Assembly: GCA_965153455.1 (NCBI GenBank)
Contig: OZ234493.1
Location: 15,800,213-15,864,212 of the forward strand
Source of the DNA: Sphagnum compactum
Taxonomy: Eukaryota; Bryophyta; Sphagnopsida; Sphagnales
DNA length: 64,000 nt
Direction of reading: 5' to 3'
A program made the translations under genes and the position numbers. Under the pieces are notes generated by a model. The model worked only from the letters and a program-made list of their open reading frames with translations, was not told where the DNA came from and did no database searches. Below, piece after piece: positions 34,690-45,330 of the stretch (position 1 is its first letter; every line of letters begins with the position of its first letter).

Positions 34690-35620
34690 AAACTATTGCA
34701 CATGTAGAAACTACCCAAGAGGAAAGTGCAGAACAGCATGCAGCTAAATCCCATGAATACAACTGGAGAAAAACTGCATGCTTTCTCACAACAATCTGCT
34801 GCTCCACTGAGCCCTAGAAAGCTTGAAAGCCAAAAAACACAAGCCCCCAACACGAAACCACACAAAAAACAGTGAATTGCTCACAAAAATACCCTGCAGC
34901 ACTGAACCCTAGAAAGGTTGAATCCCTAAAAACACAAATCCTTGACATGAAACCAAAAAAACAGTGAATTACACACAGCAATCTCCTGCACAACTGAACC
35001 CTAAAAAGCTTGAAACCCTAAAAAAAAACACAAGCCCCCAACATGAAACCGCACAAAGAACTGTAAATTGTGCACAACAATCTCCTGCACCACTGAACCC
35101 TGGAAAGCTTGAAACCCTAAAAACACAAGGCCCCAACATGAAACCGCACAAAAAACTGTAAATTGTGCACAACAATCTCCTGCACCACTGAACTCTGGAA
35201 AGCTTGAAACCCTGAAAACCCTTGACATGAAACCACACAAAAAACTGTAAATTGCACACAAAAATCTCCTGCACCACTGAACCCAAGAAAGCTTGAAACC
35301 CTGAAATCACAAGCCCTTGACATGAAACCACCCAAAAAATGGAAAACTTCTGACAACAATCTGCTGCTCCACTGAACCCTAGAAAGCTTGAAACCCTAAA
35401 AGCACAAGCCCCCAACATGAAACCACACAAAAAACTGTAAATTGCTCACAACAATCTCCTCCACCACTGAACCCTAGAGAGCTTGAAACCCTAAAAACAC
35501 AAGCCCTTAACATGAAACCACACAAAAAACTGTAAATTGCTCAAATAAATGACCTGCACCACTGAACACTAGAGAGTTTGAAACTCTAACACAAGCCCTT
35601 GACATGAAACCATTGAAAGC
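34690..35620. repeat. Tandem array, about 88-97 bp unit, just 3' of TIM17
   Basis: ACATGAAACCACACAAAAAA, then CTGTAAATTGC.CACAACAAT, CTCCTGCACCACTGAACCCT and AGAAAGCTTGAAACCCTAAA repeat with starts near 34850, 34945, 35041, 35138, 35227, 35321, 35416 and 35511, with part copies at both ends. The array runs to within about 30 bp of the TIM17 stop codon (35653). Read on the minus strand each unit carries a CTTTCTAGGGTTCAG-type segment that looks like a splice acceptor. Long minus-strand frames such as 35430-34969 are repeat artefacts. Confidence 0.85.
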
Positions 35621-35652
35621 ACAAAGCACTTTGCGCCCTGACTTTCGTTCAC

Positions 35653-36369
35653 TTACTTCAGATCGAACCCTGGAGTTGGAGGGGGAGGGTTTGCATCGAA
35701 ACTATCCAGTGTCTCGCTCCTGGTGGACTGACTCTCCTCCTTTTTCCCTCCAAACCATCCACCAAAGAATCCGCTTCCACTTGCCGTCTCCGGCTTTGCC
35801 GCCGCTGCTGAAGATTGCGGCTCCGTGTAGGGTTGCGAGAACTGCGACGACGGCGAACTCCCTGGAAAGCCAGCGTATGGTCCGCCAGCAAAGGTACCCC
35901 CTGGGGCTCCAGCCACCTGTGGCATCTCTTCCATAGGCGGTGGTTGTGCAAGGTTAGCCGTAACTCTGTTGAGCATGATCCCGGCTCCTTCAATCAACGC
36001 AAGCAACACACCACCGAAGATTGCAGATCGGGACGCAGATTTCATACCCGCTCGAAGTGAGAGAAAGCCTCCAGTGGCAGCACCGGCGCCTATGGAGTTC
36101 CAAGGATCTTCCTTCTGACGAAGATAGACAAAAGTACAATCGAATGTGCTGAAAAGACCTCCCCACACCGCGAAGCTGCCTCCGATTCGCGGCGCATTGA
36201 TCCGCACCGCTTGTGTACCTCCCAGCAACCGCTGCCCTCGAGGCGAGTTCTTCATGCCTCTGATGAAATGCCAGGCTGATCCTCCCACTGCCCCCATGCT
36301 AAACGCCCCGCCTATGTCGTCCAGTATTCTATCTGGACATGGCTCTCTCGCATGATCCGGCGTCGACAT
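35653..36369 (-). CDS. TIM17: Mitochondrial inner-membrane translocase subunit TIM17
   Basis: Single exon, 238 residues. TIM17 is a channel-forming subunit of the TIM23 complex that imports presequence proteins into the matrix and inner membrane. I chose ATG 36369 because the protein then starts MSTPDHAREPCPDRILDDIG, the normal family start; an upstream in-frame ATG at 36501 would add 44 Ser/Val-rich residues. The core (about 1-136) has GGAFSMGAVGGSAWHFIRGM, GGSFAVWGGLFSTFDCTFVY and GGVLLALIEGAGIMLNR, consistent with four helices. Cys11 and Cys78 match the conserved pair known to form a disulfide in yeast Tim17. The tail (about 137-238) is rich in Pro, Gly and Ser with FFGGWFGGKK, as in long plant forms such as Arabidopsis TIM17-2. 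A consensus donor GTAAGT overlaps the stop codon (see findings). A telobox lies near 36560. Confidence 0.95.
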   Translation of the reverse strand: MSTPDHAREPCPDRILDDIGGAFSMGAVGGSAWHFIRGMKNSPRGQRLLGGTQAVRINAPRIGGSFAVWGGLFSTFDCTFVYLRQKEDPWNSIGAGAATGGFLSLRAGMKSASRSAIFGGVLLALIEGAGIMLNRVTANLAQPPPMEEMPQVAGAPGGTFAGGPYAGFPGSSPSSQFSQPYTEPQSSAAAAKPETASGSGFFGGWFGGKKEESQSTRSETLDSFDANPPPPTPGFDLK

Positions 36370-36555
36370 AATAAGCACCTCCCAACGCTGCTCCTCGGAA
36401 ACTGCTGCTGCTACCACCACCGCCTCCACAGTTCCACTGCAGAGCTCTTCGAGAAGATCCTCCACCAAGAGACAACACGAAGACGACGAAGACGACAACA
36501 ACGACGACTCGGATCTGAAGCAGCGCTCGCAGACGAAGACGACAACGGCAGCGAC

Positions 36556-36576
36556 AATTAGGGTTAGGGCTTCACG
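36556..36576 (-). promoter_or_regulatory. Telobox upstream of TIM17
   Basis: On the minus strand GAAGCCCTAACCCTAATT lies about 190 bp before the TIM17 ATG. Teloboxes (AAACCCTAA-like) are common near the starts of plant housekeeping genes. Its activity here is inferred. Confidence 0.45.
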
Positions 36577-38590
36577 AGCAGTATTTTCTTTTTTTCCCGT
36601 TTTTCCGACAAAAGTAATTGGGAAATTCTTGGAAATTTTTCATTTTCTAGCTTTAAATTCGGCTTTTTTTTTTTTGGAAAATTGGCGAATTTCTCAAGAT
36701 CACAAAATTGAAAAAAGATACTATGGTTAAATTATGCAACAATTATATTTCTAGATTCAACTAATTTTGCTTTTATTTCGCAAATTTTGGCTAAATTTTC
36801 AATATCACAAAATTGAAAAGAGATACCGTGGTTACAAGTATGGAACAATTACATTTCTCAAATTTAAAATAACCCATATCCCTAATTGTCTCTAAAATTG
36901 AAATTTCCTCATAAGTAATAGTCCCTAGTACATACCCACCAAAAACAAAAGGGGAAAAAACTTTATATCAATAACCTTTTGGTCTAGGGTCTCTTGAATT
37001 AGGGCTTTCATAAACCCTAAACCCCTAAACCCTAAACCAATGTTGTGAAGTTATTTGAATTTATGAAAAATTGTCGCATCTAATTTTTGAAAATAGTTTA
37101 GGGTTAGAAAACCATTGGTTTAGGGTTATACCAAAAAGAATTGGAACCCATAAATTACCACCCATCCCAGATATTTGAAAACCCTAACACAACTAATTGG
37201 TGGGTAGTTGTGGTTCTCATGAAAGAACCAGCGGTTATATGGGCGGTTATTTGAAATTTTTTTGCAAAGTTTTGCAAGACCATTCATGGTATATATCAAA
37301 GATCGACTCTTTCATTTTGTGAAAACCATGATTATGAACCTTATGAATTGCTTAAATAAGTGCAAATGTGTGTTTCAAATGTGTGTTCCAATGTTGAGAA
37401 GATAAATGTAAATACACATATACCCATTAAAAAAAAACATCTTTTGTCATGTGATATTAGATCGGTGTTGCACATTATGAGAACTAACAAAAATCACACA
37501 CATGAAAACATTCACACAAATCATGACAAGTTTGTGATTTTGTTTTGTGTGTGTTTGCTTTGAACATGGATTCTTGTATTAGTTTATATATAAGTCTATT
37601 TAACATAAAAGATGAGACTCCAAAATAACACCTTGAAAATAAACCTTCCAAACTCACAAAATATTCAAATTCATGTTTACACTCAACTAGGTTCCAACCC
37701 CAAACCAATCTTACCAATACAAATGAACATTTTACAATAAAGATCAAACCAAAGCATGATTCACACCTAGTGCCAAGTCAATGGTAAATCATTATTACAA
37801 TTTTTTTTATTATTGAGTGTATTCACATATGCAATGTTAGATAACATTCATGATGATGTGGAATCCTTGTTGGCAAGCAGTGATAATTTGATGTTAGTGT
37901 TGGTGGTAATTAACGTTCAAAAAAAAAAAATTAACAATTTTTGAACAATTAACTCAATGTTATGAAAAAAAACAAAAGTGACCATTTAACTTGATGTTAT
38001 ATATCACAAAGAACATTGGGAAAAACTAGAGATGAAAAAGAGGAAAAAGGAGTCAAAAAGGTGGCAACACTAACTTTCTCCAAAAAACATGAACCTTTTT
38101 AGTGTGAATCAATGTCACTATTAAAATCATTATACCTTTGGTGCCATATAACATTGTCCTTAGTGCAAATAGGCACAAGTTTTGCTCAAATAAACATTAT
38201 CAATATCTTGGCACTAAGTGAAATGTTTTATAAAATTTAATGGCTAGTTCCATGGTAGCCTACTTTACCATTAGTGCTTTAACATTAGGTGTGATTCTTG
38301 TTTAACATCATTAACTTTGTTTGTTTTAACCAACTCAACAATAACAATGTTTAATGACTAAAGTTCCATTCACACCTAGAGGTAGCCCCAAAAAGTTAGG
38401 ACTTGAAGTTAGGTTAACTTTGGGTTAAGAGTTAGGGTTAGGAACTTTTTACTATTTCTTTTGTAGTCGTTACAATATCCTTTATCTTTCTTGCACATCA
38501 CCGTCTAACCGTATTTTTAGTTGAAGGGAGTTAAAGTGATAGTAGAGGCTAAACTCTATTCATGATGAACTTTGTGTACTTTGGAGGTAA
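36577..38590. other. AT-rich intergenic stretch upstream of TIM17
   Basis: Contains interstitial telomere-like CCCTAAA units (about 37010-37037) and two isolated TTTAGGGTTA words (about 37096-37127). No gene recognised. Confidence 0.45.
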
Positions 38591-38860
38591 GTCACCAAAC
38601 TCCATGTTCCTTTTTCATTTTTCTTTCAAGTCCTTTGAGCTTTTTTTGTGTTCCAAGTTTCTTCTTTGAGTTCTTTCTACACTCTCAATTTCTCTATGCT
38701 CAAAATTTCTTCTTTAAGTTTTTTTTACATTTTTAGTTTCTTTACACTCTAAGATTTTCTCTTTGAACTTTTTTTGCACTCTCAATTTCTCTACATTCCA
38801 AGTTTTTTCTCTGAGCTTTCTCTACATTTTTTATTCTTTTATACTCCAAGTTTCACTATG
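38591..38860. repeat. Degenerate T-rich tandem repeat, about 60 bp
   Basis: Phrases like TTTGAGTTCTTTCTACACTC followed by TCAATTTCTCTA and a CTCCAAGTTT-like word recur about five times. The copies are diverged and non-coding. Confidence 0.45.
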
Positions 38861-39259
38861 TTCATTTTTTAATTTTCTTTCAAGCACTTTGGAATTGTGT
38901 TTTTTATGTGTTTTTGTTGATGTTACAGAGCTCAAACTTTTTCTTTTCCAACATTGTCTTGAATTGTTGTCCACAACCTTTTATTTCTATGATTTTGTTT
39001 TTACCATGAAACCTCTTAACCTATCATTCTTTTGATGCAATTCATCCATGTTGTTTTACAAATGCAAGAGTTGTTGAATCATGTGTATGTCGAAGGCGAG
39101 ATTACAACAATTGAAGAATTGGTGAAAAACTATTGGCAACTTCAGAGCAGAAACATGGTGTTTGATGCATTAAAGAATGCAAACATCTTGCATCAATATT
39201 GGCTAATTTGCAATTTGGAATTATTGATGAGTAAAGAGGTTGGGGACTAGATCAAGGCC

Positions 39260-40075
39260 ATGAACACCACATGGTACTCAAATTTTTTAATGGCACAATA
39301 CAACAACAAGAGGTGGGTAAAGCACTTTTGCATAACCAAAAATATTGTTTTGCAACTTATGAAAAAACTTATACCTTTGATTGAAAAAAATTCTTGTTGG
39401 CATTAAGGTTACCTACTCATTTTACAAATTGTCCCATAGAGCTAAATACCTTTAGTGTGGTGAATTGTTTGCAATCAACAAATCTTTGGTGAATATGGTT
39501 CTTCACAAATTTGTGTGTGCTATCAATGAAATGTTTAAAAACTAGATCTGGTGGCCTCGAAAAGATAATTTGATTCAAGCCATGGTTGGTTTCAAAGAGC
39601 TTAGTGGCCTCCCATTAGTTTGCAGTGCCATCGATTGCACTCAGATACACATACAAAAACCTACTGATGTAGCAAATGTTATAAACTACTTTTCTTATAA
39701 ATCTAAATCCTACAATATGAAGTTATAAGTTGTTATTGACCATGAGAGATGATTCTGAAATGTCTTTATTGGACCACCAAGTTCAATGAACAATTCTAAT
39801 ATCCTTCAATTCTTTAATTTTAATCAAAATGCAACATATCATGGGTTGTTCAGCCCTGAACATGTCTCAAGACGATATTTGCCCATACATTATAAGGGAC
39901 AAAGGCTACCCTCTGTTACTTTGGTTATGATGTTTCATAAACAAAATGCAAATATTCAACAAACACTTTTAGAAGTTTTCTACAGTGAACAGCTTTCTAG
40001 GTGTAGGAATGTAATTGAAAATGAGGAAGGAATGGGAAATGAAAAAAAAAACAAGCTCATGAGGAAAAAGTGATG
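39260..40075 (+). pseudogene. PIF/Harbinger transposase relic
   Basis: The plus strand carries the order of motifs of a PIF/Harbinger (DDE_Tnp_4 type) transposase. From 39582 the frame reads VGFKELSGLPLVCSAIDCTQ, then IHIQKPTDVANVINYFSYKS and YNMKL, a stop, and VVIDHE; from about 39786 it reads GPPSSMNNSNILQ, ATYHGLFSPE and YLPIHYKG. The end (about 39950-40020) has NIQQTLLEVFYSEQLSRCRN and VIENEEG, where family members have RGRVVVENAFG. The first Asp of the DDE triad is in AIDCTQ, and a second acidic site follows VVIDHE. At least three in-frame stops and a frameshift kill it. The N-terminal part (39300-39580) is recognisable only in patches. Flanking terminal repeats were not found. It may be related to the Tourist-like elements at 44.9 and 62.2 kb. 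Confidence 0.75.
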
Positions 40076-43000
40076 AAAAAAAGAAAACAAGTTCACAAGG
40101 AAGAAATGAATAATGAGACAAAAAAAAGAAACAAAGTCATAAGAAAGGAATGTCAAATGAAGAAAAAATAATTATAGTTGGAACTTGGAGCCAAGTCTTT
40201 AAATGAATTGATTAGTAAATCAAATGTAATTTATGAAATTATATATATGTGAAATTGATTAAAAAATTTCACATGTAAAATTTATTTCATTTATGAAATT
40301 TAATTATTAATTTATTCAATTAACAAAGTATATAATGATTTATTAGTGATTTTAAAAATTAAAAAATAGTTAGATTAAGTTACATAATTATTTTAGATTT
40401 ATAACCCAAATAAATATTTTAAAAATTATATTTGAATTTTTGAAATGAATACTCAAATTATAATCAACATTTTATAATTGTTTAGGTTTTTTTTTTTTTA
40501 GAAAATCTAATGTAATCATGAAAATGAAAATAATTAAATTAAATAATGAAATGAAGGTAGGTAGGTAGGTAGGTAGGTAGGTAAGTAGACAAGTCATAAA
40601 TAAATATGTAGGTAAGTATTACCTACTAACCATTGTTTACTACCTACTTACTTAATAATTAACCATCATATTGCTTGCACTTACATTAGAAAATTAAGTT
40701 CATTGCATGAACTTAAATAATTATATAACATTTCAATGCACAAAATTTCAAACATACATGTGTTTATATTTATGTGATTACGAGACTTGCTACCATATGA
40801 ATGGTGGTTGGATGGATAAAGACTTTCTTTATGGCCATCAAGATGAAGGTTCAAATCTCACTTTTGATAGATCCTATAATTGTGATTAAAATTAGTCTTG
40901 TTAGAAGTGTGATTAAAGATCGTCACATTGACATGGAAAGAAAATAATAAAAGCATACATATACATGCAAGTAATAAGGTTGCCCACTTGTTAACAATTT
41001 TATTTTTTTAATGTCATAATTTGGAGTAAGGAATTTATTTGCAATTTAAATAATTAAGATAATAATAATAACTTGTCGTGTAAAATTGAATAAATGTAAA
41101 TGGAAACTTATGTCTAGTTTCAAACTTTTCAAATCCCCGATGCAATGCACACAAAAACACAAATTATTGTTAGTTCTCATTCAAGTTTATTTCGTATCAT
41201 GCAATTTGTTCTTTGGACATGTTATTTGTGCTAAAAATGTTGTGACTAGGTGAAGGTTTATCTTGTACCAAGTTTTTATTAAAGAGGAATGTTGGCACAA
41301 CACCTCCACTATGAATATGAGAACAATTTGACCTAATGAACTCAAAAATTTTGCTACATTGGATAACTATGGCCCTTTAAAACATTTGTCCAATCCCTAA
41401 AACCTCTTAATTAACAAGTTGCATTAGCAAAATATTTCCTTTGAAATCACCAACCCAAACCTTGGAATCTTTTAGTTTTCACTAGTTAAATGGGTTATTT
41501 ATGTTCCCAACAATCATTTGCCAAATCCTATAACCTTTTCAACATTAACCTAAAATCTAAATTTAAAATTAATAAAAAATCTTGAATTAGAGTTTTTACC
41601 AATGTGAATTATTACCAACTTTTGTTATGTCATGACTTTAATTTTGGGCTTGCTACCAAAGTTAAGGTATGAGAAGGAAAGTGAGTCAAGAGAATTTGCT
41701 GGAACTCAAGCATATTCACACAAATGTGAAAAAATCCAAGCAAGTGAATCCTTACACTTCAAAATGGATTCTCACTTTACGAGTTGGAGTTTTATGAGTG
41801 TCTCGAATTTTTGGAACATAAATGCAAACTAAAAACCGTGTCCAAATTGAGTTACTTTTAAACCATTCAAAAGGATTTGAAGCATTAGTATTGAAAATGG
41901 GTTCATATTTTCCATTTAAAAATTTGAAACACAAGTTATGGCCAAAAGTCAAATTGGCAATTTAATTGACAGTCATTAAAACCCAAGAAATTGGTCAAAT
42001 GGTTTTGGATCAAAACATGTAATACAATGGGCCAAATGTTTTTTCAAAGGTTACAACTTTTCCCTTCAAAAAATTTCAATTAGATTTTGTATGTGAAAAT
42101 TATGAACTTGCAAAATTAGAAGATTTTTAATTTAACAAAATCAAAAAATTTTGACATTCTCATTTTGGGACCTTGAATTTTTTTGTCATTTCAATGTAAT
42201 CTCCATTTCCAACTACATATTATATTGTAAGGAAGAGAGTGATGAGTTCTTTCGAATCTAGCCTATCATGAGCCTTGTGAAAATTGTTGTCCAATAAAAA
42301 ATAATCATTTCTTTTTATACCACTTGAAAGGCACAGGATTTAGAACATATTTATAAACCCAAATTAAGTTTCACATTATTTGATTGATATACTTCATCCA
42401 AAATGTAGGGTACAAGCCATTTTAATATTAATAACGTGTTCACCCACATCCTGTATATGTGTTTCTATGACTATCCATCACATCCAACATATTGTGTTAA
42501 TTATCCTTCCATCCCCACCTTTAAAGTAGATCTAATGATGTATTATTATATGTGGGTTAGTATCATTAATTATTACATCCAATTTTGGTGTTAAATGTTT
42601 ATCCCTCCCCCACTAATAAATAATAAATATGATATAATATACCCCAAAAAAATAAAAATGTCACACATGAACTAGTCGTTTGGATTAACCAATCAATGAC
42701 CAACCAATTGCTATGGCTAATGAATAAAAAATAATTAGTTATTTTTCAAGGTATTTTGACATTCATAGTATCTTACACAACTACACAAGAATTGAACCCA
42801 TTTCCACACCTTTCAAGTGATGTTGACTTCATCCAAATTATGGTGTACAAGTAATTTTCTTACAACTACTAGAGTTGTTCTTAAGCATGAAAAACTGAAC
42901 AATATAATAAATGTGAGAAATTATCTTAATGTCACCACCGAAGCCAATAAGAAACAATCATTTCTTTTTACAAACCCTTTTATTTAAATGACAATTTATC

Positions 43001-44790
43001 ATGGGCATATTTTATAGCTGAAACTAAATTTTACCCTATTTGAATGTTATATTTCATCCAAAATAGAAGGTACAATTTGTTGGCCTTGCCTATCACGGCA
43101 AGGATATTGAGTTGAGATTCATTGTAGAATATAGTAGATTAATGGGTTTTGGCCCCTAGGTTATAGGTCTATTTTTATATGAGGATTTTTGAAAGATGAT
43201 ATTTTGGCTTGTGTTGAAACTTGAGATTAGTTATAGAGTTATCACAGTTTGAAGGATTTTGGTTTCTTTTTGAGGATTTTTTGAAGATTATATTTTTGCA
43301 TGGTGAAATATTTGAGTTTCCATAATTATTTTTTTGCCTTAAGATACATTTTAAGTAAATGGCAAGGCCATAGTGTGACACACCCCTTTTTCTATTATTG
43401 TGGGTGTAGATGTTGTAAGAGTATGTCCATGGACAAACCTTATTTGATAGTTTAGCAATATTTAACACATCCAAGGTGAAATGTTAATTCCTCTGTATTC
43501 ACACTCATAAACCTGAAAAAGTGAACTCAATGAAATGATAGACAATTTAAATCTTATTACTTGGGCCAAGTAGCATGATTGGCCAATTGAGAACAATCTT
43601 TCCTTTGAATGATGTTGTGACCAAAAAGAAAGGTTTAAAAAGAATAATATCTTGTGCAAGAGTAACTCATAGTAGAAAAACAACTCTTGGAAATCTAAAC
43701 ATCATTAATTTCAACAAATTACATTATCGAGACTATAGACCCGATACTACCAAAAATTCCATTGGTGCTACTGAATTGTTGGAACAAAGTTCAATGTTTT
43801 ATGTGTCAATTACCAACTGGTACACACATGGTGATCTTTCCCTAACTTATCATAATGGCAGCAAACAATTTGGACCATGTACATAACCATACATTAAAAT
43901 CTAGATCTATTGAGGTATAGCTTGAGGTTAGAACCCTCAATGTTCAGTCAGTCCATGTGAGCTACTAACCCATATCTAACAAATGCAACAACGCAAAGAA
44001 ATAGTAAGTTCCATGTTTGATAAACCTTAATCTCAGATTTTTGAACTCAATGTCCGAACCCAAGTACTAGTGACATAGACCAGGTTGACTTAGAACCACT
44101 CAGGAAAGACAAATTTTTTTGTGCATATTTGGACTACATATATGTCTCTATAACTTCCCACTTCTGTTCTCATTTCTCTCATTTTACCCAACCCAAGGAC
44201 ACCCCAATTTAAGCTTACAGTGTTCACCCAAATACTTGACCTATGACATGGATTAAAGAGATCTTCAACAAATATTTACAATACCCAATTCAAATGCATA
44301 TTGATCCTTTACATGCCCCTTTCTCTATAACTCGAACTTCCTCCCTTTTGTCATCAATCTTCAGCATCAACCCCTTATAGAATCTATTCCTACCAAGGAT
44401 GCATTGCTTGCCATAGTGTAATCACTGGCGCAACAGAAATCAAACACAACAACTACCAATCACGACAGGTAAAATTTACCATCTCTTGAAACTGATCATG
44501 AAAGAAGAAAAATCTGCCTGCATTGCTTCTGAATTCCCCTTCTTATCCTGCCTTCCATCGTCCTACTCTCCAAGCCTCCATTCAATGCCACACCTTCCTC
44601 AACCATCTATAGCTCAGTGCCGATTAATTTTACAAAATACACAAACAAACAAGATTTCCTACCCATCCTCACAAGCTTTCTTGAAACAATTATTGCTGCA
44701 ACTATCTTAGAGAAACAAATAATGACAAAATGATTTCCACCATTAACATGGAGAAAGTTGACAACCACTGAAAACAAAAATTAAAACTCT
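40076..44790. other. AT-rich intergenic stretch
   Basis: Holds an AGGT microsatellite (about 40555-40586) and an inverted echo of it (CTACCTACTTACTT near 40641). At 40805-40859 there are A-box-like (TGGTTGGATGG) and B-box-like (GGTTCAAATCTC) words at tRNA-like spacing, but no tRNA fold. A short piece near 41928-41980 is related to 8340-8392. The 103-codon plus frame at 43575-43886 is unrecognised. No gene supported. Confidence 0.4.
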
Positions 44791-44794
44791 AAAA

Positions 44795-44892
44795 ACTTAC
44801 TATGTTCACACGAGAATGTTATCCAATTCATTTCCTGTCTAAAAACTTTCTATGTTCACACGAGAATGTTATCCAATTCACTTCTTGTGAGG
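44795..44892. repeat. Two-copy 50-bp direct repeat
   Basis: CTATGTTCACACGAGAATGT followed by TATCCAATTCA begins at 44800 and again at 44850. It ends about 35 bp before the Tourist-like element at 44926. Confidence 0.8.
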
Positions 44893-44925
44893 GCACAAGT
44901 GTTCGCAATTGCAGGGCGTTGCTAA

Positions 44926-45199
44926 GAGCATCTCTAGTGGTACTCCGTAAGGGACACTGCAAAATTATTTTTCACATCCAAGCTCAGTTATTTACGTTTT
45001 TGCAACCTTGCAACCCCACCCATAGAACTGAAACTGGGACAGCAAATAGGTGGCCAGTGGGGGGCTACTAATAGCAAACAACCTTGACCATTATGATGGG
45101 CCAATCAGAAACACTGAGGAGCAGTCAAATCACATTTATTACACTCATTCAAAATATATGCGAAAGGCCATTTTGCTGCTGTCCTCGCTAGGCATGCTC
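44926..45199. mobile_element. Tourist-like MITE, short copy
   Basis: The left end GAGCATCTCTAGTGG follows TAA (44923-44925); the right end AGGCATGCTC (45190-45199) is an 8/10 match to the inverted left end and is followed by CAA, perhaps a mutated TAA duplication. The interior (about 44960-45115) shares TTTTCACATCCA, AGTTATTTAC, GAACTGAAACTGG.ACAGCAA, CTACTAATAGCAAAC and ATGGGCCAAT with the element at 62226-62929. It lies just upstream of the FAM185A-like gene, so it may be within its promoter. Confidence 0.6.
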
Positions 45200-45242
45200 C
45201 AAGAAGGTTCCCAGAAGTTGTAAGCAGGCAAACAGTTATACC

Positions 45243-45259
45243 TTAGGGTTAGGGTTTCA
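45243..45259 (+). promoter_or_regulatory. Telobox in the 5' flank of the FAM185A-like gene
   Basis: TTAGGGTTAGGGTTTC sits about 75 bp before the ATG at 45331, in the expected leader or start region. Function is inferred from the common position of teloboxes in plant promoters. Confidence 0.4.
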
Positions 45260-45330
45260 AGACCCCAGGAAACAGGAGGTTGTTTGTTTCCTCAGTCCAA
45301 AAAAAGGGGCAGATCCGAATGGGAGATTGA

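Noticed and set aside
34969-35430. 153-codon minus-strand frame with repeated blocks
   Set aside because: Product of the roughly 93-bp tandem array; unit length varies, so no protein repeat is conserved.
43575-43886. 103-codon plus-strand frame
   Set aside because: No recognised family, no flanking exons; kept only as a note in the intergenic entry.
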